Shown: positions 38,752 through 48,029 of the stretch, piece by piece
How positions within the stretch are numbered: position 1 is the first letter of the stretch
How the letters are laid out: every line of letters begins with the position of its first letter
Made by a program: the position numbers and the translations under genes
Notes under the pieces: generated by a model
Database searches by the model: none
Seen by the model: the letters and a program-made list of their open reading frames with translations, nothing else
What the model was told of the DNA's origin: nothing
Source: Roseomonas sp. KE0001
GTDB lineage: Bacteria > Pseudomonadota > Alphaproteobacteria > Acetobacterales > Acetobacteraceae
Assembly: GCF_016107285.1 (NCBI RefSeq)
Contig: NZ_RCVQ01000014.1
Span: forward strand, 1-62,842
Length of the DNA stretch: 62,842 nucleotides
Reading direction: 5' to 3'

Positions 38752-40713
38752 TTACCGCCGCCTGCCCTTAGGCCGCGCCGCATCGAGCAGGCTCCTGCAG
38801 CGTTCGAGCGTCCGTTCGTCGACGCACTGTTCCCAGGGCGACCGGCCCAATGCGGGGTGCTTGCCGCGTAGCCACATGTGCGCCCAGTCCGGCTGACCGG
38901 GGAAGCGGGCCATCACCTCCGCCTCCAGCCTGCTCCGGCAGCCTGCCACAACGGCGGCAGCCTCCGCCTCCTTGTCGAGGCGGCGCCTCTCGGCTTCCCG
39001 GGTCGCCATGATGCGGTCCCGCTCGCCCGCCATCGCCTCGCTGATGCGGTTCCTCGCCTGCCAGTCCAGGGCGAACTGCCCCTCGTCGAGGGGCAGCCCG
39101 GTTGCGGCGCTGACCGCATCACAGACCCAGGTCGTGCCCGCATGTTGACCCATCAAGGCGACGGCTCGTGTCATCAGGGTGCCCACGAAGTCCCCTGACT
39201 CTTGGCGGCGGCGTTCCGCAGCCTGCCGCGCGAACTCCTCGCGCTCGAGGCGTGCGGCCTCCTGCCGGGCACGCGCCTCGTCCCGGCGCCTCAGCCGCAC
39301 CGCATCCAGCGGCAGGCCCAGCAAGCCGCCCTCGTACGGACTGGCTTGCGGCTGGACCATCCTCTCGAGCTCATCGAGCCTTCGCATGAGGCGCCCGAAG
39401 CCCTCGCCGCCCTCCTCGGCCAGCACACGAGGCACCGCACCGAACTCGGGGACAGCCCTCTCCAGCCAGCCTGCCGTGTCCGCCCAGGGCAGCCCAGCCG
39501 CCTTCAGCATGGTGCCCAGCTTGTCCTGGAGTTCACCTTGGCGGCGCCTCGCCTCACTCGCCGCCTCCATCCGCTGCCTGGCTTCCCACCCGACGGTCTG
39601 GGCGGCCACCCAGCCCTGGCGGACGCGCATCAGCAGGCCGCGCTCCGCCAGCCAGTCGGCGTAGTCGGCGATGACCTCGTGGGGCGGGCGGAAGCCCGGC
39701 ACGCGCTCCTGGATGTGCGCGACCAGCTCCGGCTCCCAGTTCCGCCGGATCTGGAACGGCGCCTTGAGCATCTGCCGCTTCTGGAGGGTCCTGAGCGCGG
39801 CGTCGCCCGTCACCCAGTGGCCAGCGGCGCCAATGGCGACATGGTCCAGGAACGCCGCCTGCCACGTCTCGGCGACTACCGCGAAGCATCCGTCACCGGG
39901 GACGGCCCGGCCGACGAACCCGCCGAAGCCAGCGTCCACGGCCCTGATGCGCCAGCTGGAGTGGCCAGGGCTCACCGGCTCAACCCAGGCGCCCGCGATC
40001 TCGTCGGCGATCCGGCCATGGAGCCGCTGCAAGCGCCGCTTCTCGACTGCCGCCCGCTCCGCCGCGATGCGCCGCAGGCGCTCCTCCTCAACGGCGACCT
40101 TGGCGTTGTGCAGCCAGTGGCGGGGCGCCGCGCGCAGGACATGCTCGGCGTGCTCGGCACGGGAGGCGTGCCGGGGAACACGGGAGAGGTCTATCTCGAC
40201 CGCGGGCAGGTTCCGCTCCCGCAGGAGGGCCAGCTTCTCGGGGCCGCAGGGATGGCGGACGTGGAACTCGAGGAGCAGCTCCCTGCCCCGGCCGCGGATG
40301 ACGGCATCGGGCCGCAGGCCACCCATGTCGACCTCGGCCTCCGCCGCCTCGTAGGGGAAGACGGTGGCGAAGGCGACGTCCTGGCGCAGGCCGTCGACCT
40401 CGGCCACCGCGTCCGGCAGGAGGATGTCGCGGGCTTCCAGCACGATCTCCTTGGCCAGCCGGTGCAGGGTGGTTTCCCATGCGCCGACGCAAGCGCGGTC
40501 CACGTGGTGGGCGAAGTGGTGGACCTTGATGGCACCCTTGCGGGCCACCAGCCGCTCGCCGCAGCCTGGGCAGCGGCACCGGCACGCCAGCCCCGAGGCC
40601 ACCTCCGACACGTGGGCCAGGCGGCCATCCTCGGCCAAGCCGTAGGGGAGCCGGGTGCCGTCCCTGTCCAAGTCATGCATCGCGGGAGGCTGGCAGCTGG
40701 TTGGTCCGTCCAT
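38752..40713 (-). CDS. CoiA-like protein with zinc ribbon and nuclease-like domain
   Basis: A 653-residue protein. Residues about 40-80 (CRCRCPGCGERLVARKGAIKVHHFAHHVDRAC) form the zinc-binding start of competence protein CoiA. Next comes a restriction-endonuclease-like segment (EIVLEARDILLPDAVAEVDG, RPDAVIRGRGRELLLEFHVRHP) in which D and E-x-H replace the usual D...E-x-K. The rest is helical, charged and coiled-coil-like (EEERLRRIAAERAAVEKRRLQRL; EARARQEAARLEREEF). CoiA promotes recombination of incoming DNA in Gram-positives; stand-alone homologues in Proteobacteria are of unknown role. Confidence 0.75.
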   Translation of the reverse strand: MDGPTSCQPPAMHDLDRDGTRLPYGLAEDGRLAHVSEVASGLACRCRCPGCGERLVARKGAIKVHHFAHHVDRACVGAWETTLHRLAKEIVLEARDILLPDAVAEVDGLRQDVAFATVFPYEAAEAEVDMGGLRPDAVIRGRGRELLLEFHVRHPCGPEKLALLRERNLPAVEIDLSRVPRHASRAEHAEHVLRAAPRHWLHNAKVAVEEERLRRIAAERAAVEKRRLQRLHGRIADEIAGAWVEPVSPGHSSWRIRAVDAGFGGFVGRAVPGDGCFAVVAETWQAAFLDHVAIGAAGHWVTGDAALRTLQKRQMLKAPFQIRRNWEPELVAHIQERVPGFRPPHEVIADYADWLAERGLLMRVRQGWVAAQTVGWEARQRMEAASEARRRQGELQDKLGTMLKAAGLPWADTAGWLERAVPEFGAVPRVLAEEGGEGFGRLMRRLDELERMVQPQASPYEGGLLGLPLDAVRLRRRDEARARQEAARLEREEFARQAAERRRQESGDFVGTLMTRAVALMGQHAGTTWVCDAVSAATGLPLDEGQFALDWQARNRISEAMAGERDRIMATREAERRRLDKEAEAAAVVAGCRSRLEAEVMARFPGQPDWAHMWLRGKHPALGRSPWEQCVDERTLERCRSLLDAARPKGRRR

Positions 40714-40896
40714 GGCGCCGGTGAGCTTCGGGGAGGCGGCAGCATAGCATCAACTCGCTGGTTCGGAGCCCCGCCGGACGAGCAGGTCGGCCCCCGCGAT
40801 GGCTTTGGCTGCCCCGCGGAGGCCATCGTTCAGCCCAACAGCCGACAAGCTGTCCTGCGACTTTGCCAGCCTCGGCATCCCACCGTGGAGGTTCAG

Positions 40897-41223
40897 ATGC
40901 GTCGGATCGTAGTGGCGGCAGCAGCCGCAATGACAGCGAGTCTGCTCACGCTGGCGGCGCACAACGCGTCCGCGGCCCCTGCCGCCAGCATCCTGGCTGC
41001 CCCGCCAGCCGCTGCCCAGACCGTGCAGTACTGGGACCAGCGGCCGTACGACGGCAACTGGGAGCGGCGCCAGCAGTGGCGGGAGTGGCGCCGGGAGCGG
41101 GACGAGGCCCTCATCGCCGAGGCCGCGCGGCGCGAAGCCTGGCGCATCGAGCAGGAACGCGAGCAACGCCGGGCGTGGCGGCACCAGCAAGGTTATGGCC
41201 CGCGCTACGAACGCGGTTGGTGA
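40897..41223 (+). CDS. Small exported Arg/Trp-rich protein
   Basis: A 108-residue protein with a signal peptide (IVVAAAAAMTASLLTLAAHNASA) and a mature part rich in Arg, Glu, Gln and Trp (WERRQQWREWRRERDEAL, EAWRIEQEREQRRAWRHQQGY). This composition suggests a long charged helix. A GGAGG site precedes the ATG. No function is known to me. The much longer frame running into it from 39202 is a shadow of the CoiA-like gene. Confidence 0.62.
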   Translation: MRRIVVAAAAAMTASLLTLAAHNASAAPAASILAAPPAAAQTVQYWDQRPYDGNWERRQQWREWRRERDEALIAEAARREAWRIEQEREQRRAWRHQQGYGPRYERGW

Positions 41224-41263
41224 TTGGAGGCTAGGAAGCGGCACCTCTAGGGAAGCCGCCCCT

Positions 41264-42940
41264 TCACCCAGTTGAAGGGCCGAAAAGCGCTGCGCGTACC
41301 AGAGCCTCGGTGTCCTCATCGCGCACTGAGATGCGCACCGGCACGTCCCTCGTAAATGGCCGCTTCAGGTTCCGTGCATGCACCTCAACCCGGATCGAGC
41401 CGCCGTTTCCGGGGAGGCGGTCGAGCCGCGCCACCACGGCCTGCGTCCATACCCTCGGTTGGACGTGATGGCGGAGAAGCTCGCATTCGAGATCCCATCG
41501 CGCCTGCAGGCGTACAGGCGCTCCACCTCGCCAGTAGAAATCCTCCGGATCCCGCGGTTTGGGTTGGCGCGGGAACAAGGAATCCACGGGAACTCGCAAC
41601 TCCTCCATTGGACTGCGGTAGCCCAAGCCGCTGAGCATCTCGCTACCGTGCAAGCCAGGCATTCCCGGCAGGGGCCCAAGACCGGCATCCCGCATGATCT
41701 TCTGCATGCGTTCGTGCTCCGCCAAAGCGGATCCGTATGCGCCGCCCGCCTCGGCAATGCGCATGGCCTCGAGAACTGACATCGTCCTGTTCGGCTTCAC
41801 AGTGTCCGGGGTCGGCTGGGCCACCTCTCGGTAGATTTTACGCCAGCCGGGGGCTTTGGGCGGCGGCCGGAGCGACGTCGGAACAGGCTGCGCAACAGCA
41901 TTTGCCTTCCCCGCCGCCTTCTTCTTGGGACCATCATCGAGATCCTTGAGAAGCAGTCCGGCTGTTGCCTCCAGGGATACCCGAACACCTTCTGCGGCAG
42001 CGACACCGACGTTCTCCAGGCAGAATTTGAATGATGCGTCGAACTCCGGCCGCTGCCGCTGCTTCGGCAGGTTGTCGATGAGGGCGCGTGCCTCTTCAAG
42101 CCAGGTGTCGTACGCGGTGTTGTAGGTGGCGAGCTGCTTCTCCGTCGGCCCAACCCAGTCGAACGGTCCCTCGAGTTCCGCGAGGTCGAAGGGCTGGCCT
42201 GCGGCAGGTGTGAACGGATCCTTTTCGTCCGCCTCGGTTGGCCTGGGGAACTCGACCACCCGCGGGTGTCGAGCCTGGAGTTCCGCCAGCAGAGCCTCTA
42301 CCCGTTCCTCGGCCAGGACCGGGTATCGCACCACATCAAGCGGAACGACCCTAGCTGGGGCATCTTGCAGGCGCACCTCGACCGCGATGGCTGGACCATC
42401 GCCCTCCATCTCCTCCAGGCGCCTTTCCAGCTCCTTGATCCGCTTGTCGCGCGTGTCCGGCTCGTCGGGCAGTTGCCAGCCCGGTCGCGTGGTACGCACC
42501 ACCGGCAGACCGTGGCCCGCCGCCTTTTCGAGAGGCCCGCTGTCGGCGGTGAGGACGGTGCAGTCCTCGCCGATCACGTCGCGGAAGTGCAAGACATCGG
42601 CGACGAAGGCATCATCCCCAAGGATGAAGGGAGCCTCCAGGTCAGGCGGCACTGCCCAAGCCCCAGGGCGCGGTGGCGCCATCTCAAGGGTCACCCTTGG
42701 ATCGGCGGCCCGCAGCTCCACCGGCTGCTTCGTCTCCACCACCTCGGCGATGACAGCCGCGTACTTGCGCGCCCTCTTCTGCGGGCGCCCCTGTAGCTCG
42801 AACTTCTTCTTGTCAAGTTCCCGAGCGGTGTTGCGGCAGATCACCAATCTGATGTGGTCGTCCCCAGTGATCTGCGCCCACGGGATAGCTGCCGGATCTT
42901 GGTGGTGCAGGAAGAAGTTGGTGTCGGGGAAGACGATCAT
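41264..42940 (-). CDS. Large PIN-domain protein
   Basis: A 558-residue protein. The N-terminal 150 residues form a PIN ribonuclease domain: FPDTNFFLHH (first acid D6), CRNTARELDKKKFELQG, LGDDAFVADVLHFRDV and CTVLTADSGPLEKAAGHGLPVV. A coiled segment (KRIKELERRLEEME) and a long unknown C-terminal region follow. The start at 42940 is where the PIN fold begins; upstream sequence in the frame is non-coding. It is much longer than PIN toxins and has no antitoxin beside it. It is divergent from the SIR2 gene 270 bp away. Confidence 0.8.
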   Translation of the reverse strand: MIVFPDTNFFLHHQDPAAIPWAQITGDDHIRLVICRNTARELDKKKFELQGRPQKRARKYAAVIAEVVETKQPVELRAADPRVTLEMAPPRPGAWAVPPDLEAPFILGDDAFVADVLHFRDVIGEDCTVLTADSGPLEKAAGHGLPVVRTTRPGWQLPDEPDTRDKRIKELERRLEEMEGDGPAIAVEVRLQDAPARVVPLDVVRYPVLAEERVEALLAELQARHPRVVEFPRPTEADEKDPFTPAAGQPFDLAELEGPFDWVGPTEKQLATYNTAYDTWLEEARALIDNLPKQRQRPEFDASFKFCLENVGVAAAEGVRVSLEATAGLLLKDLDDGPKKKAAGKANAVAQPVPTSLRPPPKAPGWRKIYREVAQPTPDTVKPNRTMSVLEAMRIAEAGGAYGSALAEHERMQKIMRDAGLGPLPGMPGLHGSEMLSGLGYRSPMEELRVPVDSLFPRQPKPRDPEDFYWRGGAPVRLQARWDLECELLRHHVQPRVWTQAVVARLDRLPGNGGSIRVEVHARNLKRPFTRDVPVRISVRDEDTEALVRAALFGPSTG

Positions 42941-43210
42941 GGGCGAGCTCCGGCGGCAGCGTCCGGCGACTGGAAGCCGCAACTGCGCTGCCATGGAATC
43001 TGCCTCGTTTCTCGGCTGCGATCCAGCCGGTGTTTCACGTTTCAGAAGGCTCGTCAGCGGGATCAGCAAGGCGCCACGCCCGCCACGACGCACGTCGTGA
43101 TGGTGGGGGCTCCCGGGTTTGAATCCTTGTTGTATTGTTGACGGAGCACGCCGCCGGGCGCCGCTGCCCGCCGGTGGGCAGGCCCGCGCGCGGCGGGACC
43201 GGATGTAACC

Positions 43211-45187
43211 ATGCGCTTCGTGGCCGACGGCCCTGACATCCCCGACGCCGTCCGGCGCGCCCTGGAGGACGAGGAACTGGTCCTGTTCTGCGGAGCAGGT
43301 GTGTCCATGTCCACCGGGCCCGGCGTCGCCGGAATGCCTTCCTTCAGCCAACTGGTGAACAGCGTCACGGGGGCGCTGCGGCAGGTCCTAAATGACCAGG
43401 AGCAGGCTGCCCTCACGGGGTACCAGTACGATCGCGCCCTACACCTGCTGGAGCAGCGCCTGGGCCGAAACCGGGTGCGGCAGGCGGTTGTCGACGTGCT
43501 GACGGTCACGGCGCCGTTCGAACGCCACAAGGCGGTGCTCGAGTTGGCCCGGCTGCGGGACGGCGGCTTCCGCATGGTGACCACCAACTTCGACCCGCAG
43601 TTCGACCATGCTGCCAAGGCCCTGGGCTACGAGGTCACCAACGACGTCGCGCCCATGCTGCCCGTGCCGAAGCAGCACCGTTGGCGCAGCGTCGCCTACC
43701 TTCACGGCAAGATCGCACCCGGCGCCACGGGCGAGCACACGTCGGTGCAGTCACTGGTCTACACCACCGGCGACTTCGGGCTGGCATACCTCACCGAGCG
43801 CTGGGCCAGTCGGTTCGTCACCGACCTGTTCACCAAGTACCCGGTGCTGTTCGTGGGATACAGCGTCGACGACCCGGTGATGCGCTACCTGATGGACGCC
43901 TTCGCCGCCGAGCGTCAGCTTGCTGGGTCATCAGCCAAACCGTCGCCACGAGCCTGGGCATTCGCGCCCTACCAGGATCCGACGGCCATGGCCCAGGAGG
44001 AGGAGGCGTGGCGCGCGAAGGGCGTCGAGCCCATCCCGTACGCGGCGCCCAATCACGACCACTCGCTGCTCTACGACACCCTCGCCGAGTGGGGGCAGCG
44101 GAAGAAGTTCGGGCTCACGGCACGCATCCGTGCGGCCGAGCGGGCCTCCGACATCATCCCGGTCCCCCCCTACTCCGTCGATCACGAGGTGGAGGCGGTG
44201 CGCTGGGCGCTGGAGGAACCGGCTGCCGTTCTCAGCTTCGCCAAGGCCGAGGTGCCTGCCCCGATCCAATGGCTGCCGGTGCTCGAGGAGTGGCAACTCC
44301 TCGGCGTGCGCGCAAGCCTCCCCGCGACGGGTGCGTCGGTGTCCCAGACCCCCCAGGACGTGGCGGCACGCTGGGTCTCGCCAACCCACTTCCAGCTGAT
44401 GGTCTGGCTGACGCGGCACCTGGACAAGCCGGAGCTGCTCGACTGGGTGCTGAAAGGTGGCAGCCCTCACCCCGCCCTGCAGACGGCGATCTTGGACCGC
44501 TTGGATGAACCCGCCGCCGCGCCGGGTGCCGTCGCGAAGCCGAACGAGAAACCGCATCTCGACACCGGGTTGGAGGCGGCCTGGCGCCTGGTCGCGCATC
44601 CTATGGCCCGCGCGCCCATGGCGGACCTCGCGGACGTTCATGCGTGCTGGACGCGCCTCAAGGGCGGGGCGGACGACCATGTCACCCGGCAGGACTTCAC
44701 GCGGATGATGGCCCCTATCCCACGGATCAAGCGCACCCATCCGTTTTTCGAGCCGAGTGTGTCGCCTCCTGGAGGAACCGCCTCCTTCCGTCTGCCAACG
44801 GCTGGAGACCACGTCGCCATCGACATCGAGCTGGCCTGCGGCGACATGCTCGAATCCCTGCTCGAGGCAGTCCGGGGCCGGACGGCCTTTCTCGCGGCGG
44901 TGGCGGATGACCTGACCAGCCAGCTGAAGCGCGCGCTCGACCTGTTTGCCCTGGTGGGGCAGGCGGGCGAAACCAGCGATCCGCTCCCTGTCATGTACCG
45001 CCCGGTCCGACCCGGCCCCGAGGCCCGTGGTTACGAGGACTGGACGCGGTTGATCGACGTGACGCGGGATTCGATGGAGGCGTTGAGGGAAACGAACGCC
45101 CAGGCGGCGGATGCCCTTCTGCTCCGCTGGCGGGCGCTCCCTTACGTCCTGTTTCAGAGGATGGCTCTCGATGCCTACGCAGTCTGA
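43211..45187 (+). CDS. SIR2-family NADase-like defence protein
   Basis: A 658-residue protein. Residues about 20-310 are a SIR2-like domain: LVLFCGAGVSMSTG (NAD-binding), TTNFD (N126, D128), VAYLHGKI with putative catalytic H165, and LFVGYSVDDPVMRYLM. Such domains in antiphage proteins deplete NAD+ on phage sensing. The C-terminal half is helical and unrecognised. Its end overlaps the next gene by 17 bases. The two together have about the length of single-chain SIR2-DUF4020 proteins, so this may be a split version. Confidence 0.85.
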   Translation: MRFVADGPDIPDAVRRALEDEELVLFCGAGVSMSTGPGVAGMPSFSQLVNSVTGALRQVLNDQEQAALTGYQYDRALHLLEQRLGRNRVRQAVVDVLTVTAPFERHKAVLELARLRDGGFRMVTTNFDPQFDHAAKALGYEVTNDVAPMLPVPKQHRWRSVAYLHGKIAPGATGEHTSVQSLVYTTGDFGLAYLTERWASRFVTDLFTKYPVLFVGYSVDDPVMRYLMDAFAAERQLAGSSAKPSPRAWAFAPYQDPTAMAQEEEAWRAKGVEPIPYAAPNHDHSLLYDTLAEWGQRKKFGLTARIRAAERASDIIPVPPYSVDHEVEAVRWALEEPAAVLSFAKAEVPAPIQWLPVLEEWQLLGVRASLPATGASVSQTPQDVAARWVSPTHFQLMVWLTRHLDKPELLDWVLKGGSPHPALQTAILDRLDEPAAAPGAVAKPNEKPHLDTGLEAAWRLVAHPMARAPMADLADVHACWTRLKGGADDHVTRQDFTRMMAPIPRIKRTHPFFEPSVSPPGGTASFRLPTAGDHVAIDIELACGDMLESLLEAVRGRTAFLAAVADDLTSQLKRALDLFALVGQAGETSDPLPVMYRPVRPGPEARGYEDWTRLIDVTRDSMEALRETNAQAADALLLRWRALPYVLFQRMALDAYAV

Positions 45188-46955
45188 AGCGCGCTTGGCG
45201 GCAGGTCTCGACTACCTGCTGTCCGGCGACATCCTGTGGTCAAGGCGTCACGAACCGGAAAGCATGCGCCTCCTGGGGCGGCTCTGGCGGGAACTGCCCG
45301 AGGAAAGCGCCGCCCGGCTGGCCGGGAGGGCTGTCGCCGGTCCACCAGATGTCGAGGATGCCGACCGGCGGGCGTGGCAGCTCGCCTCGAGGCTGGCCGA
45401 GATGCGCGACGCGGGCGACAGACCGCTGCCGCCCGAAGCATCCGCTCTCCTTGCGGCCTACGAGGCGGCGCACGGCCCCGTGGAAGCGCCGTCGTCGGTG
45501 AGGCTCGGGTTCGAGTTCGAACGCCTGGGCGTGCCTGATCGCGCGGGCGTGTCGGAGAGGGAGATGCGCGCGCTGAAGCTGGAGGAGCTCGTCTCGCTCC
45601 TGCAAGAGCCCGCCGTCCGCCAGCACCGCGCCTTCGACGACACGCGAGAATCCCTGATGGCGCTCTGGGGCGAGGTGGTTCCGTCACGGCCAAAGGCGGC
45701 TGCGAGGGTGCTCGAGCAGCTCGCGGCCCGGGGGATTTGGCCGGGTGACACCTGGCAGGCCACGCTGGTTGCCTTCAGCGGGATGAAGCGGGGTTGTGCC
45801 AAGGCCGCCCTGTTCCGCCGAATGGCTCCCCTCCTGCTCCAGGCGCCGGACTCGTTCCTCCAGAACCGGGAAGTCGCCTGGGCCATCGGGTACTGGCTTC
45901 CGGGAGCCACGCGAGTAACCGCAGCGGATCCGGCCGACCTTTTCTGGCAGCTCTGGGACCGGCTGGCTCCGATCTTCTTCGCGCTACCTGTCTCTCTCGG
46001 CCCGGATACCAGCCCCCTGGACGCCGCGATCAACGAGCCGCCGGGGCGCCTGACCGAGGCGCTCCTGCACCGCTTCTTTGCCTACCAACCGAAAGTGGGC
46101 CAGGGCATTCCGGCGGAGGCGGAACTACGCCTGCGTCAGGTGACGTCCGGCGGCGGGGACGGCTTTCTGCTTGGACGCGTGATCCTGGCGCGCCACCTGA
46201 CCGCCCTGTTCATGACACAGCAGGACTGGGCGCAGCAGCACTTGGTCCCGAAGTTCAGCTGGACGGTACCCCGCGAGGCCGCGGCCCTGTGGAAGGGCTT
46301 CATCGCCGGGGGTTCCATTCACCCCAAGGTCTTGTCGGCGCTCAAGGACGATCTCCTGGATACGCTGCGCCATCACGACAGCGAGGTGCACCGCTCGAAG
46401 GAGCAGCTCTGGTCGCTTTTGGTGATGGCGTGCATCGAGGTTCCCGGTCTCATCGAGGCAAAGGAAGCCCAATCCCTGCTCCGGTCGGCAGATCCGGAGG
46501 CACGCCGCCACGCCGCGTTCCAGTTGTACCGCATGATGCCGGATGACGCGGCGAAGGCGGCGGCTTTCTGGGAAGCCCGACTTGGCCCCTGGATCGACGA
46601 AGCCTGGCCCAAGGATGTCGGCCTGCGCGACGCGGGCAGTTCCGAAAACCTCGCACTGGCGGCAGCCGCTAGCGGGGAGGCTTTCCCGCTGGCCGTGGAC
46701 CTGATCGCGGGCACGGTGGTCCGGTGCAACCAGCACTTCCGCCTTGTCCACAACTTGGCCGAGAACGACCTCCCCGAGCGGTTCCCAAATGACGTTCTGA
46801 AGCTACTCGACGCGATTACAGATGGCTTGGGGAACTCCTGGGATGGGCTGGGGCTACGCCGCCTGCTGAGACGCGTCTTGGACGCCAATCCGGATCTGAG
46901 CACGGATCCCCGGTACACTCAGCTGGACGCGAACCTGCGCCGACAGGGTGGTTGA
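45171..46955 (+). CDS. DUF4020-like partner of the SIR2 protein
   Basis: A 594-residue helical protein. A segment around residues 280-400 (PLDAAINEPPGRLTEALLHRFF, GRVILARHLTALFMTQQDWAQQHLVPKFSW, EAAALWKGFIAGGSIHPKVL) resembles DUF4020, a domain usually fused C-terminal to SIR2. The family call is from memory. ATG at 45171 overlaps the SIR2 stop. Predicted to sense the trigger or regulate the NADase in the same complex. Confidence 0.72.
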   Translation: MPTQSEARLAAGLDYLLSGDILWSRRHEPESMRLLGRLWRELPEESAARLAGRAVAGPPDVEDADRRAWQLASRLAEMRDAGDRPLPPEASALLAAYEAAHGPVEAPSSVRLGFEFERLGVPDRAGVSEREMRALKLEELVSLLQEPAVRQHRAFDDTRESLMALWGEVVPSRPKAAARVLEQLAARGIWPGDTWQATLVAFSGMKRGCAKAALFRRMAPLLLQAPDSFLQNREVAWAIGYWLPGATRVTAADPADLFWQLWDRLAPIFFALPVSLGPDTSPLDAAINEPPGRLTEALLHRFFAYQPKVGQGIPAEAELRLRQVTSGGGDGFLLGRVILARHLTALFMTQQDWAQQHLVPKFSWTVPREAAALWKGFIAGGSIHPKVLSALKDDLLDTLRHHDSEVHRSKEQLWSLLVMACIEVPGLIEAKEAQSLLRSADPEARRHAAFQLYRMMPDDAAKAAAFWEARLGPWIDEAWPKDVGLRDAGSSENLALAAAASGEAFPLAVDLIAGTVVRCNQHFRLVHNLAENDLPERFPNDVLKLLDAITDGLGNSWDGLGLRRLLRRVLDANPDLSTDPRYTQLDANLRRQGG

Positions 46956-47653
46956 GGCGGCACCCTGCGGCGACGCCATGAGAAGGCCATGTGGCAGCCC
47001 ATGTGCAACCTTGCTGCCCACAGGCGCGGGGCGCCACCGGATCGGAGTTTTGCCGCACCGCGGTTTTCGCTGGATGAGCCGCTGTTCACGATCCGCGGAG
47101 CGACATGCCGCATCCGAATGACGATGGGCGCCCAGGTACATGCCTTTTGGGGCCGTTTTGAGAGTCTGCGCCCCGGCCGGTGGTCGGCGCACGGTCTCTG
47201 GAATGGCGTACTCGGCGCCCACTGCTAGGCATCTGATCCTACGAGATTTCGGGCATGGCCGTCGGTAGCCAGCGACACCGAACGCGTCGTGTCGGCCCGC
47301 GACGCCATGAATGTTGCAAGGAAAACCACAAGGATTCAGGGCGATAGATCGGCTTGCGGGAGGGATTGTCACCCGGTCTCAAGGCAGCTGGTGATGCCTC
47401 CTTTGCTGGCAAATCACACCGACGCATGCCTATTGCGCCGGGCGAGATGTTCCGCTTCTGTTCTGGGCATGACGACCGCCCTTCCCTTCCCTGAGGCGAC
47501 TGAACCGGGTCCCCCTGGCCCGGCGGGGTACGTCGGCGGGCGCGAAAACGGGCACTGGGTCGTCATCCCCGCGCCCGCATAGGGCGCCCGGCGGCCCCTC
47601 CCGCGGGCCGCCATCAACACACCGACAACCACCCATCAGAGACAGGAGGCACC
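46956..47653. other. Mostly non-coding spacer
   Basis: About 700 bp with lower coding character. A 37-codon frame at 47469-47582 (Pro/Gly-rich, ending HWVVIPAPA) is followed by a stem-loop but has no ribosome-binding site. A 79-codon frame at 46989-47228 also lacks support. Nothing else is recognisable. Confidence 0.45.
47590..47612 (+). terminator. Stem-loop before the DUF6634 gene
   Basis: A perfect 8-bp stem GGCGGCCC / GGGCCGCC with a 7-base loop, eight bases after the short frame ending at 47582. There is no T tract. Confidence 0.45.
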
Positions 47654-48025
47654 ATGCTCATCATCGGTGAACGAGGAACCGTGCGCGGCGACGTCGAGGC
47701 GGAAGCCAGCAGGCTGGAGGCACTGGCGGCGGACCTGCGGCGGCTCGCGGCGGCCGGGATGCCGTCGGCGGCGGAGCTGTCGGAGGCGCCGCTGCTGGAG
47801 GGATGGGCCGTGACCTCGCGCCCGGTCATGTGCCTTGTCGGCGCCGTCACCGGCCATCCGCTGCTGGACGGCCCCTACTGCCGGACCTCAGACCTTTGGG
47901 CCTTCGCGCCGACCGTGGGCTGGGCGCGAACGTTGAACCGCCTCTATCGCCTCGGCGCCCCGCGCGCGCCCATGCCGGTCGTGCCGCCGCCCGCCGACCG
48001 GACCTGCTCCCTGGGCCTGCGGTGA
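47654..48025 (+). CDS. DUF6634-like small protein
   Basis: A 123-residue protein with a GACAGGAGG ribosome-binding site. The N-terminus is helical (ASRLEALAADLRRLAAAG); the core VMCLVGAVTGHPLLDGPYCRTSDLWAFAP, GWARTLNRLYRLG fits the DUF6634 family found on alphaproteobacterial plasmids. Function unknown. It is five bases upstream of the AAA protease gene, so the two are cotranscribed. Confidence 0.72.
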   Translation: MLIIGERGTVRGDVEAEASRLEALAADLRRLAAAGMPSAAELSEAPLLEGWAVTSRPVMCLVGAVTGHPLLDGPYCRTSDLWAFAPTVGWARTLNRLYRLGAPRAPMPVVPPPADRTCSLGLR

Positions 48026-48029
48026 CACC

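Noticed and set aside
46989-47228. 79-codon + strand frame after the DUF4020 gene
   Set aside because: No ribosome-binding site, no recognisable motif, and poor coding character.
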